A stretch of DNA of 64,000 bases from Bacteroidales bacterium (GCA_004557185.1 SFEP01000005.1:42882-106881), one strand, 5' to 3'; shown: positions 32,741 to 42,239, counted from the first letter of the stretch. Numbers and translations are program-made. The notes: generated from the letters alone by a model not told the origin.

Positions 32741-34069
32741 ATGAAGCATCTGTTTCTCCCCCTGCTCGCCCTGCTCGCCCTTGTGGGCAGCGCCGGCTGC
32801 CGCACGGCGCTCCACGCACCCGCCATCCCGCCGCCCGACACGCTGACGGCTGCCACGCCCGCCGCCACACCGCAGCCGCTGCCCGCCACAGCTGTCGACG
32901 TGGCGCTCTTGCCCGACAGCACCGCAGCCACCGAGGCCGAGGCCGACAGCATGGAGGAGGTCGACGATGCCGACCTCTCGCTACCCGAACGCTTGCGCAA
33001 GCTGCTCGACAACGACATTTTCAGCCGCACCCAGGTGGGCATCTACGTGTACGACCTCACGGCCGACTCCGCCCTCTTCATGCACAACGAACGGCAGTGC
33101 ATGCGGCCAGCCAGCAACATGAAGCTCGTCACGGCCATCACGGCACTGAGCGTGCTGGGCACGCAGCACGAGTATCGCACCACCTTTGGGCTGCAGGGCT
33201 CGCAGGCCGACAGTCTGTGGCAGGGCTCACTCTACGTGCACGCTGGCTACGACCCACTGCTCGACGCCGACGACCTGCGCGCCCTCACCGACTCGCTCCG
33301 GGCACGCGGCATCAAGGCACTGGGCGGCAGGGTGGTGACGGACCTCAGCATGAAGGACGACACACGCATGGGCTGGGGATGGTGCTGGGACGACGACGAA
33401 GTGCCCACCACGCCGCTGCTCTACGACAACCGCGACCGCTTTGCCCAGGCACTGCGGCAGGCGCTGGCCGAGGCAGGCATCGCCTTCGACGGCACGGTGA
33501 GCGAGGGCACGATGCCCCATAGCCTCGACACGCTGTGCACACGCCGGCACAGCCTCGACGCGGTGCTACTGCCCATGATGAAGCGCAGCGACAACTCCAT
33601 GGCGGAGTCGGTGTTCTACCAAATAGCCGCTCACAGCGGCAAGCCCCGCGCCTCGCGCAAGGAGGCGGCAGCGGCAGTGCACAACCTGATGCGGCAGCTG
33701 GGGCTCAACCCCTCGCACTACCAGGTGGCCGACGGCTCGGGACTCTCGCTTTATAATTACGTCACACCGCAACTGCTGGGCCGCCTGCTACGCTACGCTT
33801 ACGCCCACGACGCCATCTACCGCCACCTGCTGCCCACCCTGCCCGTGGCAGGTGTCGACGGCACGCTGCGCAAACGCATGCAGGGCACGGCAGCACAGCA
33901 CAATGTGCGAGCCAAAACGGGCACGGTGGAAGGCGTGAGCACGCTCTCGGGATACTGCACTGCTGCCAACGGCCACACGCTGTGCTTCAGCATCATGAAC
34001 CAGGGCATACGCCACACCTCCACGGGCCGCAACTTTCAGGACCGCGTGTGCCGCGCACTGTGCCGTTGA
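32741..34069 (+). CDS. dacB: D-alanyl-D-alanine carboxypeptidase/endopeptidase, PBP4 family (S13)
   Basis: 442 residues from the ATG at 32741, which gives a clean lipoprotein signal with lipobox GSAGC (Cys20). The Ala/Pro-rich linker to residue 80 is typical of a surface or periplasmic anchor. Penicillin-binding motifs are SNMK (125-128), SDN (283-285) and KTG (392-394). It trims peptidoglycan cross-links or stem peptides in the periplasm. It is slightly shorter than E. coli PBP4. Lipid anchoring of an S13 enzyme is common in Bacteroidetes. Confidence 0.93.
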   Translation: MKHLFLPLLALLALVGSAGCRTALHAPAIPPPDTLTAATPAATPQPLPATAVDVALLPDSTAATEAEADSMEEVDDADLSLPERLRKLLDNDIFSRTQVGIYVYDLTADSALFMHNERQCMRPASNMKLVTAITALSVLGTQHEYRTTFGLQGSQADSLWQGSLYVHAGYDPLLDADDLRALTDSLRARGIKALGGRVVTDLSMKDDTRMGWGWCWDDDEVPTTPLLYDNRDRFAQALRQALAEAGIAFDGTVSEGTMPHSLDTLCTRRHSLDAVLLPMMKRSDNSMAESVFYQIAAHSGKPRASRKEAAAAVHNLMRQLGLNPSHYQVADGSGLSLYNYVTPQLLGRLLRYAYAHDAIYRHLLPTLPVAGVDGTLRKRMQGTAAQHNVRAKTGTVEGVSTLSGYCTAANGHTLCFSIMNQGIRHTSTGRNFQDRVCRALCR

Positions 34070-34213
34070 GAGGACGTGTAGAATGCTGCGGAGCCCAACA
34101 GCCTACCCGTCGCACAACGTTACATCCATGGGCTTTTCGATGTGCTTTTGTTAAAAAAAAGGCCACCCCGCACATTTTTTTTACACCACAAGCCCTGTTT
34201 CGTTTTGTTTACT

Positions 34214-34221
34214 TACCTTTG
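34214..34221 (+). promoter_or_regulatory. -7 box for the T9SS cargo gene
   Basis: TACCTTTG then C, matching TAnnTTTG, about 87 nt before the ATG at 34308. Confidence 0.75.
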
Positions 34222-34307
34222 CCTGCCTCAAACTAAACATCTTATGCACCACCAAGGCGCATTTCTGTAAGAACGAATTACATTCAAACAACTCAAAACA
34301 TTATTTT

Positions 34308-36425
34308 ATGAAGCAATTTTTACTCTGCCTCCTGGCCACATGCTCGCTGACGGCAGCCGCGCAGCAAATGACGCTCCGCCAAGCCCAGCCCAAGATGGCC
34401 GCCCAAAAACTGCAGCCCAAGCAGTTTACACTCGACGGCGCAAGCCTCAATGGCGTAAAGCCTACACTGAAAGCCGGCGAATGCGTGGCTAACACTCCGG
34501 CCCGCACGGCTCGCGAAGGTGCTGTGCGCGACCCGCAGCAAATCTCGTGGTCGGCTGAGCCCTCTCCCCAGATTGATTCCTACAGCGCTGATCTTACACT
34601 CTCCAAGCTCCAGGGTAAGGTGATGGGCAATGCGCAGCAGTTCCCCGCATCCCTGCTGCAGCGCTATGCCGGTGCTACGCTGAGCACCATTGAGTGCCGC
34701 GTACCGGCCCAAGTGACGACCATGAGCGAAGTAACCGTATTCATTTTGGACTATGAAACGGGCGATGAACTCTGGACCAGCAGCACGTCACCCACCTTCA
34801 GGCCTGGCGTCAACACCGTGCCTTGCAACTACGTCATCACGGGCGACAAAACGCTTCTCGTAGGTTTCTACGGCTCAGCCAAGGGTACGGAATACACCGT
34901 CGACGTGTATGAAACCGACGGCACGCCCGACGGTTACATCATTGCCAACAAAAATTTCTACAACTACGGCAATGTCTTCAGCCAAGGTGGCGAAACGCTC
35001 GCAGCCCCCATCTTCTGCTACGCTACGGGCGGCAAGGGTGGCTTGAAGGACTACGACGTGCAGCTCATCGACAGCGACGGCATACGCTCAGAAGGGAGTG
35101 CCGACGACGTGGTGCCCACCAACGCTACCATCATCAACTGGGGCATCCAGCCCGTACAGTCGATGGATTACAGCTTCGCCATCGATGGCCAGACGTACGC
35201 CAGCAGCCTAAGCACAGGCTCGGCTGAAAAGGTATTCCCCTACGGCGCTACCGTCTACTTCAACTACGAGGGTCACGTGGCCGCTACTCCCGGCCGCTCC
35301 GTGGCTACCCTCTCTGTCGACAAGGTGAACGGCCAGCCCGACCAGTTCACCGAAGATGGCGACAACGCCGGCGGTGTGCCCGTAATCACCCTGCCTGCCG
35401 GCTCCCCCAAGCGTAAGATTGTGCTCGAAATGCCGCAGAGCACGGTCGACGGCTTTACCGTATTCTCACTCGTAGCTCAGGACAACCTGCGCGAACTGCT
35501 GCCCGAGGTCAACACCATCGGCATGCACTTCACCCCCAGCGATTCTGAGGTGGCCGACGAACTGGCCGACCCCACCGTGCCTGAAGTACTTCCCTACGTG
35601 CTCGGCCAAGGCTACACCATGGCCGCGGGCCTCAACCGCGAGCAGTTGGGTTACGACCTCTACTACGGTGACGCCACGGAGGAGGTAACGCTTGAAGAAG
35701 GCCTCATCGCCTCGCTGCGTAACTACCTCGACACCCACAAGTGCGAAGCTCGCTGCACACAACTCTCGAGCACCGTCAACGGCACCCAGGTGAACGTCAC
35801 CTCGGAGTTCAACTTCGTGCTGCCCGCCAGCGAGGGTAGCTACGCCGTTATCTACAACGTGAGCGAAGACGGCCCCAAGGGCACGCAGGCCAACATCTTC
35901 TCCGGCAGGAGCGCATCCCAAATTCCCTGGGCTGAGTTCCATGCTTTCTGCAACCTTGGCGAAACCTACACCGCTACCTACAAGGACGTGTCGCGTGCCT
36001 ACAACGACCCCTTCGGCCTGAACGACGGTTCGGCCCTCGGTGCCGTGGAGGCCGGACAAACGCTCAAGCACAGCGCCTCCTTCAATGTGGCTATGCTTGA
36101 CAATGCCGAGAAGGCTTCTGTCACCGCCATGCTCATCGACCTCCAGACGGGTGTCGTAGTGCAGAGCCAGCGTGCCGCTCTGGGCACCACCTTCACGGGC
36201 ATCGCCGCCGTCGAGGTGGGCCAGGCTCCGCAGGTTGACTTCAAGCAGGGCGCCTTCACCGTACGTGCCGACAAGGCCCGTGCACAGGTTTACAGCACCG
36301 ACGGCCGCCTCATCAGCAGCTGCACCGTCAACGGCGAGGCTTCGCTGCCCGTCTTCACCCGTGGCGCTTACATCCTGCGTGTCGAGACCGACGGCCAGGT
36401 GAGCACCACCAAGGTAGTTTACTAA
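34308..36425 (+). CDS. Secreted protein with T9SS C-terminal sorting domain
   Basis: 705 residues. A signal peptide (CLLATCSLTAAAQQ) precedes a region without an enzyme motif that I recognise. The last 60 residues (GAFTVRADKARAQVYSTDG ... AYILRVETDG ... STTKVVY) are a type A T9SS sorting domain, so the protein should cross the outer membrane and be cleaved or anchored at the surface. The body is Asp/Thr-rich, with Ig-like strands (EVTVFILDYETGDELWTSS) and no catalytic triad. Codon use looks less GC-extreme than in neighbours (many gct/gta), suggesting high expression or different ancestry. Confidence 0.85.
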   Translation: MKQFLLCLLATCSLTAAAQQMTLRQAQPKMAAQKLQPKQFTLDGASLNGVKPTLKAGECVANTPARTAREGAVRDPQQISWSAEPSPQIDSYSADLTLSKLQGKVMGNAQQFPASLLQRYAGATLSTIECRVPAQVTTMSEVTVFILDYETGDELWTSSTSPTFRPGVNTVPCNYVITGDKTLLVGFYGSAKGTEYTVDVYETDGTPDGYIIANKNFYNYGNVFSQGGETLAAPIFCYATGGKGGLKDYDVQLIDSDGIRSEGSADDVVPTNATIINWGIQPVQSMDYSFAIDGQTYASSLSTGSAEKVFPYGATVYFNYEGHVAATPGRSVATLSVDKVNGQPDQFTEDGDNAGGVPVITLPAGSPKRKIVLEMPQSTVDGFTVFSLVAQDNLRELLPEVNTIGMHFTPSDSEVADELADPTVPEVLPYVLGQGYTMAAGLNREQLGYDLYYGDATEEVTLEEGLIASLRNYLDTHKCEARCTQLSSTVNGTQVNVTSEFNFVLPASEGSYAVIYNVSEDGPKGTQANIFSGRSASQIPWAEFHAFCNLGETYTATYKDVSRAYNDPFGLNDGSALGAVEAGQTLKHSASFNVAMLDNAEKASVTAMLIDLQTGVVVQSQRAALGTTFTGIAAVEVGQAPQVDFKQGAFTVRADKARAQVYSTDGRLISSCTVNGEASLPVFTRGAYILRVETDGQVSTTKVVY

Positions 36426-36463
36426 TCCTTCGGGAAAACTGTTTTACAACACATACCTTCACA

Positions 36464-36498
36464 CAAGAGGCTGCGATGCCCGACATCGCAGCCTCTTG
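36464..36498 (+). terminator. Terminator after the T9SS cargo gene
   Basis: CAAGAGGCTGCGATG (36464-36478) pairs perfectly with CATCGCAGCCTCTTG (36484-36498) around a 5-nt loop, followed by TCCGTTTC. Confidence 0.75.
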
Positions 36499-36543
36499 TC
36501 CGTTTCAGGCGGCCACCGAGCGCCGCTGTTTCCTTTTCCCCTT

Positions 36544-37845
36544 ATGCTCAAAACCCTGCGTCTGCTCCTTCCGCTCTACGTCGTGCTGCTTGTGGGCGGC
36601 CTCGTGCTGCTCACGGCCCTCTTTGCCCTGCCCACCACGCAAGGCATGCGGCGCCACGCCGCCGAGTCGGCACGGCAGATACACGCCGAAGGGCTCTGGT
36701 GCCAACCCCTTGGTTGCTTTCTGCTGCAAACCGATAACATGACCGACGCCTGGATGATGAACATGTGCATCTGCGCCGACACGGACCATCCGCTACAGGC
36801 CGTCATGCGCATGGAACACGTGGTGTTGCCCGACAGCCTGCACCTGCCCGACTACCGCTACCGCGACGCCCTGCTCCATCACGCCGCCGTCACGCCGCGT
36901 GCCGAGTTGGCCCCCATGCACGGTTATCCGCGCTACTGGCATGGCTATCAGGTGGTGCTGCGGCCGCTGCTCTACGTCATGAACTACAAGCAAATGCGCC
37001 TGTGGCACTACGGCTGGCTGAGTGTGCTGCTGGCCGCCGCGCTTTGGCTGCTGCACCGGCGGCTTGGCACGGCCTACGCTGCCACCCTCGGCCTCGCGCT
37101 GCTGTGCTTCGGCGCGGTGTTCGTGCCGCAAACGTTTCAGTGCAGCACGTGCTTCTACCTGGCCCTGGGCGGCCTGTGCGCCGTGCTCGGCTGGCGGCGG
37201 ACGGAGGTGAGTGCCACGTGCCGCATCGGCCTTTTCTTTACCCTCGGTGCACTCACGGCCTTTGCCGATTTTCTCACCACGCCCCTGCTCACCCTGGCGC
37301 TGCCGCTGGTGGCCTGCATCGCCTTGGGCATAGGCCACGGCATGCAGCCAGTGCGCAGCATCGTGCAGCTCAGCGCCAGCTGGGGCGGCGGCTACGCCCT
37401 GATGTGGAGTGCCAAATGGCCGCTGGCGCAGGTCATCACGGGCGACGGCGTGATAGAAAATGCGCTGGGGCAGGCCGCCAAACGTATGGGCTACACCATC
37501 GTCTACGGCGGCCACGAAATGCCGCTCCGCCACCTCATAGCCCGCCTGTGGCAGCAGCCCGCGGTGCAGATAGCCGTGATAGTGGTGGCCGCAAGCCTCC
37601 TGCTGGCGCTGACGTGGGGCCTGCTGTGGTGCCGCCGCCACCGCGCCGTGGTGCGGCAGCACGGCTGGCTACTCCTCGTGGGCCTCATGCCGCTGCTGTG
37701 GTTTCTCGTGTTGCTCAACCACTCTGTGCAGCACATCTTCTACACTTGGCGCACGTGGCTGCCCGCTCTCTGGTGCCTCCTGCTCTTTGCCTGGCACGCA
37801 CGGCAGGCAAGCCGTACGGCGCACACGGCGGGGAGCGAGGCTTAG
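36544..37845 (+). CDS. Polytopic membrane protein of unknown function
   Basis: 433 residues from the ATG at 36544. About ten hydrophobic segments begin after a short N-terminus (LLLPLYVVLLVGGLVLLTALF). An early extracytoplasmic loop of about 110 residues follows the first segment (QTDNMTDAWMMNMCICADTD ... YPRYWHGYQVVLRPLLYVMNY). The layout of one TM, a large loop with conserved Asp, then many TMs resembles GT-C glycosyltransferases, but no family motif settles it. It lies between two terminators and so is probably monocistronic. Function unassigned. Confidence 0.75.
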   Translation: MLKTLRLLLPLYVVLLVGGLVLLTALFALPTTQGMRRHAAESARQIHAEGLWCQPLGCFLLQTDNMTDAWMMNMCICADTDHPLQAVMRMEHVVLPDSLHLPDYRYRDALLHHAAVTPRAELAPMHGYPRYWHGYQVVLRPLLYVMNYKQMRLWHYGWLSVLLAAALWLLHRRLGTAYAATLGLALLCFGAVFVPQTFQCSTCFYLALGGLCAVLGWRRTEVSATCRIGLFFTLGALTAFADFLTTPLLTLALPLVACIALGIGHGMQPVRSIVQLSASWGGGYALMWSAKWPLAQVITGDGVIENALGQAAKRMGYTIVYGGHEMPLRHLIARLWQQPAVQIAVIVVAASLLLALTWGLLWCRRHRAVVRQHGWLLLVGLMPLLWFLVLLNHSVQHIFYTWRTWLPALWCLLLFAWHARQASRTAHTAGSEA

Positions 37846-37901
37846 GTGTGGGGAAAATGGGCACAGCCCTGTCAGCAGCCCCACGGCACACCGCTATAAT
37901 A

Positions 37902-37944
37902 CAAGCGAAGAGCCGCAGGACGTCGGTCCGCGGCTCTTCGCTTT
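37902..37944. terminator. Bidirectional terminator
   Basis: AAGCGAAGAGCCGC pairs with GCGGCTCTTCGCTT around a 13-nt loop, with TTTG on the plus side. It separates the convergent genes ending at 37845 and 37986. A TATATAATAAGG motif follows at about 37963. Confidence 0.85.
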
Positions 37945-37985
37945 GTCATCAAGTTAGGTTTTCAATATATAATAAGGTGTGCCGT

Positions 37986-38507
37986 TCAGTTCTCACCGCC
38001 AAAGCCGCCGGGCATGCCGGTCATGCCCTGGCCGCCCATGGGAGCGAAGCCCTGGCGCGGATTGATTTGGCGCTGCAGCATCTGCTGCTGGGGGTTGAAG
38101 GTGAGCACTTTGAGCACCTGCTGGGGCGTGAGTTGCTCGGCAAAGCGGGCGGCATAGCTGCGCTTGATGGCGTCGGCGCGCTCATTGGCGGTGAGGAGGG
38201 CCTCAATCTGGGCTTTGGCGGCCTCGGCGCTCATCTGCACGGCACGCTTGCCCTGTGTGCGGGGCATGCGGAAACGCACGGCTCGCAGCGTGTCCTGGTA
38301 TTCGGTGTAAAGTTGGGTAAACCACGTGGCGGTGTCGCCGCTGAGCTTGAGCTGCTGCGCCATCTGTCGGGCCAGGCGCTGCGTCTGCATGCCGCTTTGC
38401 GGGCGTTCGCGGCGAGCTTGGGGTTTGTTTTGTTCCGTTTGAGCCTGCATCATGGTGGCGGGAGCCAGCGTCATGAGCAGGAGCACGATTGAAAGGATAC
38501 GTTTCAT
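37986..38507 (-). CDS. Small periplasmic Spy/CpxP-like protein
   Basis: 173 residues with a signal peptide (VLLLMTLAPATMMQAQ). The mature protein is helical and rich in Gln, Arg and Ala (RLARQMAQQLKLSGDTATWFTQLYTEYQDTLRAVR; ANERADAIKRSYAARFAEQLTPQQVLKVL), with a Gly/Met-rich C-terminus (GGQGMTGMPGGFGGEN). The 'LTPQQ' turn and helical repeats suggest a Spy/CpxP-type fold, chaperone-like and often stress-induced in other bacteria. This is inference from pattern only. Confidence 0.7.
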   Translation of the reverse strand: MKRILSIVLLLMTLAPATMMQAQTEQNKPQARRERPQSGMQTQRLARQMAQQLKLSGDTATWFTQLYTEYQDTLRAVRFRMPRTQGKRAVQMSAEAAKAQIEALLTANERADAIKRSYAARFAEQLTPQQVLKVLTFNPQQQMLQRQINPRQGFAPMGGQGMTGMPGGFGGEN

Positions 38508-38790
38508 ATCTGTTAGTTTTTGATGGGATGAATAAGCTATGAAATGGAGAAATGCCAGGTGCGCACCTTGAGGCGTCTCACTGAGGGTTGGATGTGAAAA
38601 ACACGTTGGGGTTTAGTGCGCCGCCTCTTTTTTTTCTGAAAAAAACGGGATGGCGGGGGTCGTGCATGCCTTGGTGAGGTGGCTGCGCAAGGCCATTACA
38701 ACCCATCCTTACCACGGCGACAGGAAGATGTGCGGCGCTGCAGCATGCAGTATTTTGCCTGCGCCATGTGAGTATATGAGGGCAAAAACG

Positions 38791-38798
38791 TACTTTTG
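38791..38798 (+). promoter_or_regulatory. -7 box for cysQ
   Basis: TACTTTTG then C, matching TAnnTTTG, about 100 nt before the ATG at 38902. The rest of the divergent gap 38508-38901 shows no other feature. Confidence 0.7.
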
Positions 38799-38901
38799 CA
38801 ACGTGGTCACGGTCTGTACCCGCCCACGGCCGCCACGCCATCTGCCGCCCCCTCCAACCCACTCACGCGAACCGCGGCATCCGCACAAAGCCCTCTCGCT
38901 C

Positions 38902-39699
38902 ATGAATTCTATGCTCGAACTCGTCATACAAACCGCCCTCGAGGCTGGCCGCGCCATCATGCAAGTGTATGAAAACCCCGAAACCGACTGGCAGGTGGAG
39001 CGCAAGGCCGACAACTCCCCCCTCACCCTGGCCGACCGCCGCTCGCATGCCGTGATAGCCGCCGCACTGGCACAAACACCCTACCCCGTGCTGAGCGAGG
39101 AGGGCGAGCACCGGCCCTATGCCGAGCGTGAGGCATGGCACACGCTCTGGGTGGTCGACCCTCTCGATGGCACCAAGGAGTTTCTCAAGCGCAACGGTGA
39201 GTTTACGGTGAACATTGCCCTCGTACGCCACGGCGTTCCGGTCATGGGCGTCATCTACGCTCCCGTGCTGGGCCGCCTCTATGCTGCCGCTGAGGGGCAC
39301 GGCGCCTTCGTGGCCCAGGTCGACGCCGCCACGCTGCAGGTGGGCGAACGCAAGGCCCTACCCCTGCCCGAGGCGCAGCAGCACCGCCCCTACCGCGTGG
39401 TGGCCTCGCGGTCGCACCGTTCGCCCGAGACCGAGGCATTCATAGCCCGCGTGGCGCAGCAGCATGCCCAGCCCGACGTGGTGTCGGCCGGCTCCTCGCT
39501 CAAGCTCTGCCTGGTGGCCGAGGGTTCGGCCGACGTCTATCCGCGCCTCGCCCCCACCATGGAGTGGGACACCGCCGCGGGCCACGCCATAGCCCTCGAG
39601 GCGGGCTGCACCGTAACGCGCGCCGACGACGGCCTTCCCTTGCGCTACAACAAGGCCGACCTGCTCAACCCCTTCTTTGTGGTGGAGCGCGGCTGCTGA
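38902..39699 (+). CDS. cysQ: 3'(2'),5'-bisphosphate nucleotidase CysQ
   Basis: 265 residues. Inositol-monophosphatase-fold enzyme that removes the 3'-phosphate of PAP/PAPS formed during sulfate assimilation. Motifs are LSEEGE (metal Glu), WVVDPLDGTKEF (metal Asp-Asp) and EWDTAAGHAIALEAG (second Asp motif). The start is the ATG at 38902 (MNSMLELVIQ), with a second at 38911. A permease gene follows 44 bp on. In many Bacteroidales the order is cysQ - permease - cysC - cysD - cysN; here the chain stops after the permease. Confidence 0.95.
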   Translation: MNSMLELVIQTALEAGRAIMQVYENPETDWQVERKADNSPLTLADRRSHAVIAAALAQTPYPVLSEEGEHRPYAEREAWHTLWVVDPLDGTKEFLKRNGEFTVNIALVRHGVPVMGVIYAPVLGRLYAAAEGHGAFVAQVDAATLQVGERKALPLPEAQQHRPYRVVASRSHRSPETEAFIARVAQQHAQPDVVSAGSSLKLCLVAEGSADVYPRLAPTMEWDTAAGHAIALEAGCTVTRADDGLPLRYNKADLLNPFFVVERGC

Positions 39700-39743
39700 G
39701 GGCACACACGTTTTCAGTTCCTACCTAAATCACGCACACACCA

Positions 39744-41300
39744 TTGACTGTAAAGGTTATCTTCGTCATCATCGTGCTGGCCATTGTGGTGCTGGCACTC
39801 ATCAAAGACCGCATGCGGCCGGGACTCATACTCCTCTCGGGTGCGGTGGTGTTTCTGTGTGCCGGCATTCTCACGCCGCGCGAAATGCTCGAGGGATTCT
39901 CGAACAAGGGCATGATCACCGTGGCCTTGCTCTTTCTGGTGAGCGAGGGCGTGCGCCGCAGCGGCATGCTCGAGGAGATGCTGCGCCGCCTGCTGCCTCA
40001 GCAGCGTGGCATCAGCGTGCGGCGCGTGCAGCTGCGGCTGTTGCCCATCGTGTCGTTCGTGTCGGCCTTTCTCAACAACACCCCCGTCGTCGTCATCTTC
40101 GCTCCCATGATTAAGCGCTGGGCCGAAAAGCACGGCGTCATGGCCACCAAACTGCTCATTCCCCTCTCCTACGCCACCATTCTCGGCGGCATGTGCACCC
40201 TCATCGGCACAAGCACCAACCTCGTGGTGCACGGCATGGTTATCGATGCGGGTTTCCAGGGCTTCAGCATGTTCGAACTGGGCAAGGTGGGCCTCGCCAT
40301 TGCCCTCGTCGGACTCCTTTATATAGTGCTCGTGAGCAACCGTCTGCTGCCCGACTCCCGACCTGAGCGCGACATCGCCACCAGCGAGGGCATGCTGGCG
40401 GGCATGTTCCGCGTCGAGGTGGTGCTGGGCGCGCGCTTCCCTGCCATCAACAAGCGCGTCTTCGACTTCGACTTCAAGCGCAAATACGGCGCCACGCTGC
40501 TCGAAATCCGCCGCAACGGCGAAACCTTCATCATGCACGACATGCGCCACGAATACTTCCGCGAGGGCGACACGCTCGTGCTCCTGGCCAACGATGCCTT
40601 CATGCAGAACTGGGGCGACTCCTCCTTCTTCCTCATGGTGTCTGACGGCCGCGAGCAGGAGCCGCGCCTCTCCAAGGGCAAACGCATACTGAGCGTGGTG
40701 CTCCTGGCGCTCATGATTATCGGCGCCACGGTGGGCGAACTGCCCGTGGTGCGACAGGCCGTGCCGGGCATGAAGCTCGACATGTTCTTCTTCGTCTGCG
40801 TCGTCACCGTCATCATGGCCTGGCTCCACATCTTCCCAGCCCGCAAGTACACCAAATTCGTGTCGTGGGACATTCTCGTGACCATTGCCTCGGCCTTCGC
40901 CATTAGCAAGGCCATGCAAAACAGCGGCATGGCCGATGCCGTGGCTGCCTTCGCCGTGCAACTGAGCCAGGAGTACAGCCCCTTGGTGCTGCTGGCCGTG
41001 ATATTTGCCATCACAAGCTTCTTCACCGAACTCATGACCAACAACGCCGCCGCGGCGCTGGCCTTCCCGCTCTCGCTGAGCATAGCCGAGCACATGGGTG
41101 TCAGCCCCATGCCCTTCTTTGTGTGCATCTGCATGGCAGCATCAGCCAGCTTCTGCACGCCTATCGGCTATCAGACCAACCTCATTGTGCAGGGCGTGGG
41201 CAACTACCGCTTTGCCGACTTCGTGCGCATCGGTTTGCCGCTCAACATCATAGCCCTCCTCATCACCGTACTGGTCGTGCCCGTCTTCTGGCCCTTCTGA
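39744..41300 (+). CDS. SLC13/DASS-family permease with RCK_C domain, probable sulfate transporter
   Basis: 518 residues, about eleven membrane segments. The likely start is a TTG at 39744 (MTVKVIFVIIVLAIVV); no ATG lies near. Family motifs are FLNNTPVVVIFAPM and GTSTNLVVHGM in the first half and NNAAAALAFPL and FCTPIGYQTNLIVQG in the second. Between the halves is a TrkA-C/RCK_C-like cytosolic insert (FRVEVVLGARFPAINKRV ... REGDTLVLLAND). Coupling to cysQ suggests sulfate or another sulfur anion as substrate. It is shorter than relatives with two RCK_C domains. Confidence 0.9.
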   Translation: MTVKVIFVIIVLAIVVLALIKDRMRPGLILLSGAVVFLCAGILTPREMLEGFSNKGMITVALLFLVSEGVRRSGMLEEMLRRLLPQQRGISVRRVQLRLLPIVSFVSAFLNNTPVVVIFAPMIKRWAEKHGVMATKLLIPLSYATILGGMCTLIGTSTNLVVHGMVIDAGFQGFSMFELGKVGLAIALVGLLYIVLVSNRLLPDSRPERDIATSEGMLAGMFRVEVVLGARFPAINKRVFDFDFKRKYGATLLEIRRNGETFIMHDMRHEYFREGDTLVLLANDAFMQNWGDSSFFLMVSDGREQEPRLSKGKRILSVVLLALMIIGATVGELPVVRQAVPGMKLDMFFFVCVVTVIMAWLHIFPARKYTKFVSWDILVTIASAFAISKAMQNSGMADAVAAFAVQLSQEYSPLVLLAVIFAITSFFTELMTNNAAAALAFPLSLSIAEHMGVSPMPFFVCICMAASASFCTPIGYQTNLIVQGVGNYRFADFVRIGLPLNIIALLITVLVVPVFWPF

Positions 41301-41337
41301 GCCTCGTCCGTCATCTCTCACCCCGCCTGTTCCTGAC

Positions 41338-41814
41338 ATGAAGAAAATCATCAACCCCTACCTGCACCTGCAGGGCTACAACTGTTTTGGCTGCGCTCCG
41401 CACAACCCGCTGGGCGTACACATGGAGTTCTACGAAGACGGCGACGACATCGTCAGTCACTGGACGCCGGGGCACAACCACCAGGGCTGGCTCCACACGC
41501 TGCACGGCGGCATTCAGGCCACCCTGCTCGACGAATTGTGCGGCTGGGTGGTGATGCGCAAATGCCAGACGGCGGGCGTCACCATGCGCATGACCACACA
41601 GTACAAGCGCCCCGTGTCTACCCTCGGCGGCACCATCACACTGCGTGCCCGCTTAGTACAGATGCGGCGCAACATCGCCACCATCGCGGCCGAACTGCTG
41701 GATGCCGACGGACGCCTCTGCACCACCTCCGAGTGCACCTACTTCTGCTTCCCGCCCGAAAAGGCACAGCACGATTTCCACTTCAGCACCTGCCACGTGG
41801 AAGGTGAGGAGTAA
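41338..41814 (+). CDS. PaaI-type hotdog thioesterase
   Basis: 158 residues, single hotdog fold. The motif LHGGIQATLLDELCGW carries the HGG-x(6)-D/E signature of PaaI thioesterases. An N-terminal NCFGCAPHNPLGVHMEF segment is typical of this subgroup and has two cysteines that may bind metal. It hydrolyses an acyl-CoA whose identity is not evident. It starts 37 bp after the permease and may share its transcript although metabolically unrelated. Confidence 0.88.
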   Translation: MKKIINPYLHLQGYNCFGCAPHNPLGVHMEFYEDGDDIVSHWTPGHNHQGWLHTLHGGIQATLLDELCGWVVMRKCQTAGVTMRMTTQYKRPVSTLGGTITLRARLVQMRRNIATIAAELLDADGRLCTTSECTYFCFPPEKAQHDFHFSTCHVEGEE

Positions 41815-41882
41815 CCCCGCCCTGCCAACCGCCGCCACCACGCCCCGACCATGGCAGCTGCCCCACAGACCTGCAACAACGG

Positions 41883-42239
41883 GATGCCGTGGGAAAAAAC
41901 TACCCCGCCGTGGAACAAAGTTCCCCAGCCGTGGAAGGTTTCTTCCACGGCATCTGTTTGCAACGGACGGCGGGCCGCGTGCGACGGGATGGGGTGAAGT
42001 GTTGGCTTCACAGCATTTATTACGGGAGAGGTGGCTGAGGGGTAAAACGGGGTGCTACGTAAAAAAAATCACGTACTACGTAAAAAAAATCACGTCGTTC
42101 GTAAACTTTTTTACGTAGCATCTATTTTCCACGGCATCTGTTTCTGTCTGCACGGTGTGCTGTGAAGAAAAACCCGCGCCACATAAAGATGTTTCTTCAC
42201 GGCATCTATTCCCGGTGGGGCGGCTGAGGAAGAAAACGC
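41883..42239 (+). repeat. Composite 21-bp palindromic array element, copy R3 (four arrays)
   Basis: The most complete copy. Arrays: 41883-41954 (72 bp, CCACGG type), 41988-42017 (30 bp, n = 1), 42051-42122 (72 bp, TACGTA type) and 42156-42206 (51 bp, n = 2). Linkers of exactly 33 bp lie at 41955, 42018, 42123 and 42207. The TACGTA module is the reverse complement of the R1 module with 4 mismatches, including the variant GGTGC/GCACC end. The rest of the gap 41815-42525 holds the frr promoter and no gene. Confidence 0.95.
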
